A stretch of 64,000 nucleotides of DNA, taken from contig NZ_NPKQ01000001.1 of assembly GCF_008329525.1 (NCBI RefSeq), forward strand, positions 372,001 to 436,000. The letters are read 5' to 3'. The position numbers and the translations under genes are program-made. The notes beneath the pieces are model-generated. The model saw nothing but the letters and a program-made list of their open reading frames with translations. It searched no databases and was not told the origin of the DNA. This DNA comes from Tardiphaga sp. P9-11. Its GTDB lineage: Bacteria; Pseudomonadota; Alphaproteobacteria; Rhizobiales; Xanthobacteraceae. The number at the start of each line of letters is the position of its first letter. Positions within the stretch are counted from its first letter, which is position 1. Shown piece by piece: positions 59,842-64,000 of the stretch.

Positions 59842-60488
59842 GGCTTCCACTTCAGAAAGTTCGAAATCAGGGCCAAGCCAAAGCGCTGGCTCTTTTCGGG
59901 ATGAAATTGCGTACCGATCGCGGTGTCCTTGCCGACGATGGCGGTGATGGGACCGCCGTAGTCAGCGCGCGCCAGAACGTCGGCTTCGTTAGCGGCATTC
60001 AGGTGATAGGAGTGCACGAAATAGGCGTGACGGCCCTTCGGCCCGAGCGGCAGGCGCTCCAGCACGGCGTGCTCACGCACCATATCGAGCGTGTTCCAGC
60101 CCATATGCGGGATTTTCAGGTTTTCTTCACGCGGCTTGATCTTCTCGACATCGCCGGCGATCCAGCCCAGCCCGTCGGTCGTGACGTGCTCTTTGCCCCT
60201 GGTCGCCATCAACTGCATGCCGACGCAGATGCCGAAAAAGGGTCTGGCCTTGTCGCGCACCGCTTCGGTCATGGCCTCGACCATGCCATCCAGCGCGTCG
60301 AGTCCCCGACGGCAGTCGGCGAACGCACCGACGCCGGGCAGCACGATGCGATCGGCACGGAACACTGTTTCGGGGTCGCGCGTGACGATGATTTTCTCGG
60401 GCACGTCCATGCTGCGCGCAGCGCGCTCGAACGCCTTCGCGGCCGAGTGAAGATTGCCGGAGCCGTAATCGATAATGGCAACGCTCAC
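59838..60488 (-). CDS. hisH: Imidazole glycerol phosphate synthase glutaminase subunit
   Basis: A 216-residue class I glutamine amidotransferase supplying ammonia to HisF. The nucleophile is in [12 protein letters not shown]. The late triad is in [24 protein letters not shown] and [10 protein letters not shown] are typical. It begins at GTG 60488, overlapping the DUF2628 stop by four bases; the upstream open frame is rejected. Coupling runs DUF2628-hisH-hisA. Confidence 0.96.
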   Translation of the reverse strand: MSVAIIDYGSGNLHSAAKAFERAARSMDVPEKIIVTRDPETVFRADRIVLPGVGAFADCRRGLDALDGMVEAMTEAVRDKARPFFGICVGMQLMATRGKEHVTTDGLGWIAGDVEKIKPREENLKIPHMGWNTLDMVREHAVLERLPLGPKGRHAYFVHSYHLNAANEADVLARADYGGPITAIVGKDTAIGTQFHPEKSQRFGLALISNFLKWKP

Positions 60489-61015
60489 CGTGTCACTCCC
60501 GGTTGCGGGAATAACCCGATGATGTCGTTTTGTGCCGGAGACGGCGGGCGCGAGAATGCTTGGCCGGGCACGTGACGGGTCGGCGGCGGACCGCCGCGAT
60601 CGCTCGCCCACTGGTCGTTGACGGCGTTGTGCTGCGCGGTCCAGCGATCGAAGAAGCGACGTTCGGCAGCATCCTTGTTATCCGCGACGACCACATCGAG
60701 CTGACGCCACTTACCGCGCGACAGAGTCCAGCGTCGCAGGCTGGCGGCCTCGAAGCCCATCAGCAGCGCGAACAACAGCATCACGACGAAACGGGCGCCG
60801 ATATTGACCTGCAGCATCGACAGCGCGACTTCGCCCGCAACCGACAACACGACATAGCCGAGCAGCGCCCACCAAAGGCGGTGATAGATCAGCCAGATCA
60901 GTCCGGCGACGAAGGCCCAGAAATGGAATCCATCGCGCACGAACTCAAACCTGTCCGTCGCTGAAAACGGCTCAGGGTCGGCACCGCGAGGTGCGTGAAC
61001 TGTGTAGACCGGCAT
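60485..61015 (-). CDS. DUF2628 domain-containing membrane protein
   Basis: A 176-residue protein opening with MPVYTVHAP, with three hydrophobic segments between about 30 and 95 and a soluble tail. This fits DUF2628, a family of unknown function found inside histidine operons of this group. It is coupled to hisH by a GTGA overlap and follows hisB by 30 bp, so it is transcribed with the histidine genes. Confidence 0.85.
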   Translation of the reverse strand: MPVYTVHAPRGADPEPFSATDRFEFVRDGFHFWAFVAGLIWLIYHRLWWALLGYVVLSVAGEVALSMLQVNIGARFVVMLLFALLMGFEAASLRRWTLSRGKWRQLDVVVADNKDAAERRFFDRWTAQHNAVNDQWASDRGGPPPTRHVPGQAFSRPPSPAQNDIIGLFPQPGVTR

Positions 61016-61045
61016 GGCAAACTCCGCCCGGAACCGTAGAGGCGA

Positions 61046-61639
61046 TCAGCCGCCGAGCTGACCCTTGGTGGATGGCACTTCGCCGGCATTGCGCGGATCG
61101 ATGGCAACGGCCGTCCGCAACGCCCGCGCCAGACCCTTGATGCAGGATTCGGCGATGTGATGGCTGTTCTCGCCATATAGGGTTTCGACGTGCAAAGTCA
61201 CGCCCGCCTGCATCGTGAAGGCGTTGAACCATTCGCGCACCAGCTCGGTATCGAACTCGCCGATCTTCTGGGTCGGGAAGGCGGACTTGAACACCAGCAC
61301 CGGCCGCCCGGAAATATCCAGCGCCACCCGGGTCAGGGTTTCGTCCATCGGCATGTAGACCGAGGCATAGCGGGTGATCCCGGCCATGTCGCCGAGCGCC
61401 TGCTTGACCGCCTGGCCGAGCGCAATGCCGACATCCTCGGTGGTGTGGTGGTAATCGACGTGGAGGTCGCCGACCGCCTTGACGGTGATGTCGATGCGGG
61501 AATGGCGAGCGAGCAGATCGAGCATATGGTCGAAGAAGCCAATTCCGGTGGTCGATTTGGACACGCCGGTGCCGTCGAGGTTCACGGAGACCTCGATATC
61601 GGTTTCCTTGGTCTTGCGCTTGATTGTCGCCGTGCGCAT
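61046..61639 (-). CDS. hisB: Imidazoleglycerol-phosphate dehydratase
   Basis: A 197-residue manganese enzyme of histidine synthesis. The two metal-binding repeats read [13 protein letters not shown] with [16 protein letters not shown], and the second [16 protein letters not shown]. It is the standalone HisB-d without the phosphatase half found in enterobacteria. It heads the minus-strand histidine operon and is divergent from hslV. Confidence 0.97.
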   Translation of the reverse strand: MRTATIKRKTKETDIEVSVNLDGTGVSKSTTGIGFFDHMLDLLARHSRIDITVKAVGDLHVDYHHTTEDVGIALGQAVKQALGDMAGITRYASVYMPMDETLTRVALDISGRPVLVFKSAFPTQKIGEFDTELVREWFNAFTMQAGVTLHVETLYGENSHHIAESCIKGLARALRTAVAIDPRNAGEVPSTKGQLGG

Positions 61640-61778
61640 GAAAACGCCTCTCCGCCTGCTGAAAACGCGTCCTTTTAACAGGGAGATGACACCTTCGCTA
61701 CCGCGGGAGAGCCGATTCCGGACCGATCTTTCCGCCTATGGTGACCGGAATCCGCGCTGATCGGCCTCATGAGCCGGA

Positions 61779-61807
61779 TTTGCAACGGCCGGCGTCCGTG
61801 CCTAGAT
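61779..61807 (+). promoter_or_regulatory. Candidate RpoH-type promoter of hslVU
   Basis: TTTG is followed after 18 bases by CCTAGAT, a weaker match to the same CTTG-N17/18-CYTATnT pattern seen before dnaK. Transcription would begin about 25 bp before hslV. HslVU is a heat-shock protease in many proteobacteria, which gives some support. The match is imperfect. Confidence 0.4.
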
Positions 61808-61838
61808 CAGGCACTCAAGAGGGCTCCAAAGGGTCAAT

Positions 61839-62411
61839 ATGAACGCATCTTATTCCGCCTCCCACGATAACCAGTCCCCGGTCTGGCACGGCACCACCAT
61901 CCTGACCGTCCGGAAGGGCGGTAAAGTTGTGATCGGCGGCGACGGCCAGGTCTCGATCGGCCAAACGGTCATCAAATCCAACGCCAAAAAGGTCCGTAAA
62001 CTGGGCAAGGGCGACGTGATCGGCGGCTTTGCCGGCGCCACTGCGGACGCCTTCACTCTGTTCGAGCGACTGGAAGCCAAACTGGAGCAGTATCCTGGCC
62101 AATTGACCCGGGCCGCCGTCGAACTCGCCAAGGACTGGCGCACCGACCGGTATCTGCGCCGGCTGGAAGCCATGATGATCGTCGCCGACAAGGACGTCTC
62201 GCTGGTGCTCACCGGCACCGGCGACGTGCTGGAGCCGGAAGCCGGAGTGATGGCCATTGGCTCGGGCGGCAATTACGCGCTGGCAGCGGCAAGGGCGCTG
62301 GTCGATACCGATCAGGATGCCGAGACCATCGTGCGCAAGTCGCTCGATATCGCCGCCGACATCTGCGTCTACACCAACCGCAACGTGACGCTGGAAATGC
62401 TGGAGGCATGA
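61839..62411 (+). CDS. hslV: ATP-dependent protease subunit HslV
   Basis: A 190-residue proteasome-like peptidase subunit. The nucleophile Thr19 lies in [12 protein letters not shown] and follows an 18-residue propeptide. [12 protein letters not shown] and the C-terminal core are intact. It assembles into double hexamers driven by HslU. A DUF2585 gene overlaps its stop by four bases and separates it from hslU. Confidence 0.97.
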   Translation: MNASYSASHDNQSPVWHGTTILTVRKGGKVVIGGDGQVSIGQTVIKSNAKKVRKLGKGDVIGGFAGATADAFTLFERLEAKLEQYPGQLTRAAVELAKDWRTDRYLRRLEAMMIVADKDVSLVLTGTGDVLEPEAGVMAIGSGGNYALAAARALVDTDQDAETIVRKSLDIAADICVYTNRNVTLEMLEA

Positions 62412-63019
62412 CCGTCGCGGGTCACGATACCCGCGCGCCGTCCGTCACCGGTCTCACGGTCAAGCAGGGCGCCCTAATTGCGGTCGGCCTGCTCGCACTG
62501 CAGGCCGCACTTCTTTACGCCATGGGCCGACTGCCTATCTGCGCTTGCGGCTATGTAAAGCTCTGGCATGGCGTGGTGCTGAGTTCGGAGAACTCGCAGC
62601 ACCTCACCGACTGGTACACGTTCTCGCACATCATTCATGGCTTTCTGTTTTACGCCGCCACCTGGCTGCTGTTTCCACGTCTGTCCTGGATCGCACGCCT
62701 GATCATTGCGATGCTCATCGAAGGCGGCTGGGAGCTGCTGGAAAATTCGAGCTGGATCATCGAGCGTTACCGCGCCGGAACGGTGTCGCTGGATTATTTC
62801 GGCGACAGCATCGTCAACTCGCTGGCCGACACGCTGTCGATGATCGCCGGCTTCATTCTTGCCCGGAAGCTACCGGTCACTGCTACAGTCGCGATTGCGC
62901 TTTTGTTCGAGGTTCTGGTCGGGCTGCACATTCGCGACAATCTCACTTTGAACGTGATCATGCTGATTCATCCATTTGAAGCGATCCGCACCTGGCAGGC
63001 CGGGCCATCCATTATCTGA
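62408..63019 (+). CDS. DUF2585 (UPF0314) membrane protein
   Basis: A 203-residue protein with about five hydrophobic segments. [17 protein letters not shown] and [17 protein letters not shown] are characteristic of the DUF2585/UPF0314 family, and [18 protein letters not shown] carries conserved acidic residues. Function is unknown. Its ATG overlaps the hslV stop and hslU starts 41 bp later, so all three are one operon. Confidence 0.9.
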   Translation: MTVAGHDTRAPSVTGLTVKQGALIAVGLLALQAALLYAMGRLPICACGYVKLWHGVVLSSENSQHLTDWYTFSHIIHGFLFYAATWLLFPRLSWIARLIIAMLIEGGWELLENSSWIIERYRAGTVSLDYFGDSIVNSLADTLSMIAGFILARKLPVTATVAIALLFEVLVGLHIRDNLTLNVIMLIHPFEAIRTWQAGPSII

Positions 63020-63060
63020 TCCGCTTGTCCCAACGCCCTTCTCAACCTACGTAGAGTGAC

Positions 63061-64000
63061 ATGACTGACTTTTCTCCCCGCGAAATTGTAAGCGAACTCG
63101 ACCGGTTCATCGTCGGCCAGCACGATGCCAAACGCGCGGTCTCGATCGCGCTGCGCAATCGCTGGCGGCGCCTGCAGCTAACCGGGTCGCTGCGCGAGGA
63201 AGTATTACCGAAGAACATTCTGATGATCGGGCCCACCGGCGTCGGCAAGACCGAGATCGCACGCCGTCTGGCGAAGCTCGCCGGCGCGCCATTCATCAAG
63301 GTCGAGGCCACCAAGTTCACCGAGGTCGGCTATGTCGGCCGCGACGTCGAGCAGATCATCCGCGACCTCGTCGAGGTCGCGATCTCGCTGACCCGCGAGC
63401 GCAAGCGCAAGGATGTTCAGGCTCGGGCTCAGCTCGCCGCTGAGGATCGCGTGGTCGATGCGCTGGTCGGCGCCACCGCGAGCGCGGCTACGAAAGAGTC
63501 GTTCCGCAAAAAACTTCGTACCGGCGAACTCAACGACAAGGAAATCGAGATCGAGGTGCAGTCGTCCGGCGGCCCGTCGATGTTCGAAATCCCGGGGATG
63601 CCCGGCGCGCAGATGGGCACAATCTCGATTGGCGATATTTTCGGCAAGATGGGCAAGGGCACCAAGACCCGCCGCCTGCGCGTGGAAGATGCGCATGAAC
63701 CGCTGGTGAATGAGGAAGCCGACAAACTGCTCGACAGCGATGCGCTGGTGCAGGAGGCGATTTCGGTCGTCGAAAACAATGGCATCGTGTTTCTCGACGA
63801 GATCGACAAGATCTGCGTGCGCGACGGTCGCAGCGGCGGCGAAGTCTCGCGCGAAGGCGTTCAGCGCGATCTCTTGCCGCTGATCGAAGGGACGACAGTG
63901 TCCACCAAGCACGGCGCAGTGAAGACCGACCACATCCTGTTCATCGCCTCCGGTGCATTCCATATTGCCAAGCCGAGCGACCTCTTGCCGGAATTGCAGG
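63061..64000 (+). CDS. hslU: ATP-dependent protease ATPase subunit HslU (3' end outside window)
   Basis: The first 313 residues of a protein of about 430. The Walker A is GPTGVGKT (57-64), preceded by the [10 protein letters not shown]-like opening [18 protein letters not shown]. The I domain (about 110-230) and Walker [10 protein letters not shown] are present. HslU unfolds substrates for HslV. The frame is open at the right edge; no defect is seen in the visible part. Confidence 0.97.
   Translation, partial: MTDFSPREIVSELDRFIVGQHDAKRAVSIALRNRWRRLQLTGSLREEVLPKNILMIGPTGVGKTEIARRLAKLAGAPFIKVEATKFTEVGYVGRDVEQIIRDLVEVAISLTRERKRKDVQARAQLAAEDRVVDALVGATASAATKESFRKKLRTGELNDKEIEIEVQSSGGPSMFEIPGMPGAQMGTISIGDIFGKMGKGTKTRRLRVEDAHEPLVNEEADKLLDSDALVQEAISVVENNGIVFLDEIDKICVRDGRSGGEVSREGVQRDLLPLIEGTTVSTKHGAVKTDHILFIASGAFHIAKPSDLLPELQ

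Overview
The window is chromosomal DNA of an alphaproteobacterium, most likely of the Bradyrhizobium/Rhodopseudomonas/Afipia/Tardiphaga group (Nitrobacteraceae). This rests on the high-GC coding style, the linked pheST-TauE, dnaKJ-pmtA-pyrF-dapB, hrcA-grpE, rph-rdgB-hemW and hisB-DUF2628-hisHAFE-coaA / hslV-DUF2585-hslU blocks, an OlsB-type ornithine acyltransferase and an alphaproteobacterial RpoH-type promoter. The genus cannot be fixed by reading alone.

Positions 1-778 hold the end of a 2-dehydro-3-deoxy-6-phosphogalactonate aldolase gene. Positions 779-4636 form a compact integrative element (about 3.8 kb). It is inserted in the 3' end of a tRNA-Leu(CAG) gene and bounded by an 18-bp direct repeat. 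It carries a tyrosine recombinase, a small one-TM protein coupled to it, and what I read as a retron-like module: a promoter, an msr-msd-like structured RNA (1124-1289), and a nucleoside deoxyribosyltransferase-like/winged-helix effector of the Ec86/St85 type. No reverse transcriptase is encoded in the element or anywhere else in the window. This is the most unusual part of the sequence.

Positions 4.8-10 kb hold housekeeping and detoxification genes: an NDUFA9-like protein, uppP, a GST, queG, an NTF2-like protein and an alpha/beta hydrolase. Positions 10-16.6 kb are the translation block infC (ATT start), rpmI, rplT, pheS and pheT, then a TauE/SafE permease. Positions 16.6-25.5 kb hold Tat-exported MBL and amine oxidase proteins, a YiiX-like cysteine hydrolase, a sugar ABC transporter (binding protein and two permeases, no ATPase), an EI24/CysZ-like membrane protein, nth and a DUF2244 protein. 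Positions 25.6-31.1 kb hold an Ada-like methyltransferase, a GntR-aldehyde dehydrogenase-MFS catabolic cluster, and an alpha/beta-hydrolase-fold protein whose nucleophile position is Gly.

Positions 31.1-43.2 kb hold gpmA, dapB, DUF1330, pyrF, an FMN reductase, pmtA, dnaJ, dnaK (behind an RpoH-like promoter), a secreted unknown, a Tat-type nicotinamidase, grpE, hrcA and rph. Positions 43.2-50 kb hold rdgB, hemW, an LpoA-like lipoprotein, rsmI, yraN, gshB and another Tat-exported MBL protein preceded by a 95-bp inverted-repeat element. Positions 50-57 kb hold a PAS-GGDEF protein, a ComM-like ATPase, a secreted unknown, a hybrid histidine kinase and olsB. The right end is the histidine operon with coaA, facing hslV-DUF2585-hslU; hslU runs off the window.

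The core is ordinary: protein synthesis, chaperone/protease heat-shock functions, cofactor and amino-acid synthesis, glutathione and envelope functions. The accessory part is essentially confined to the tRNA-Leu element. All functional calls come from motif and family recognition by eye; no search or folding program was run.
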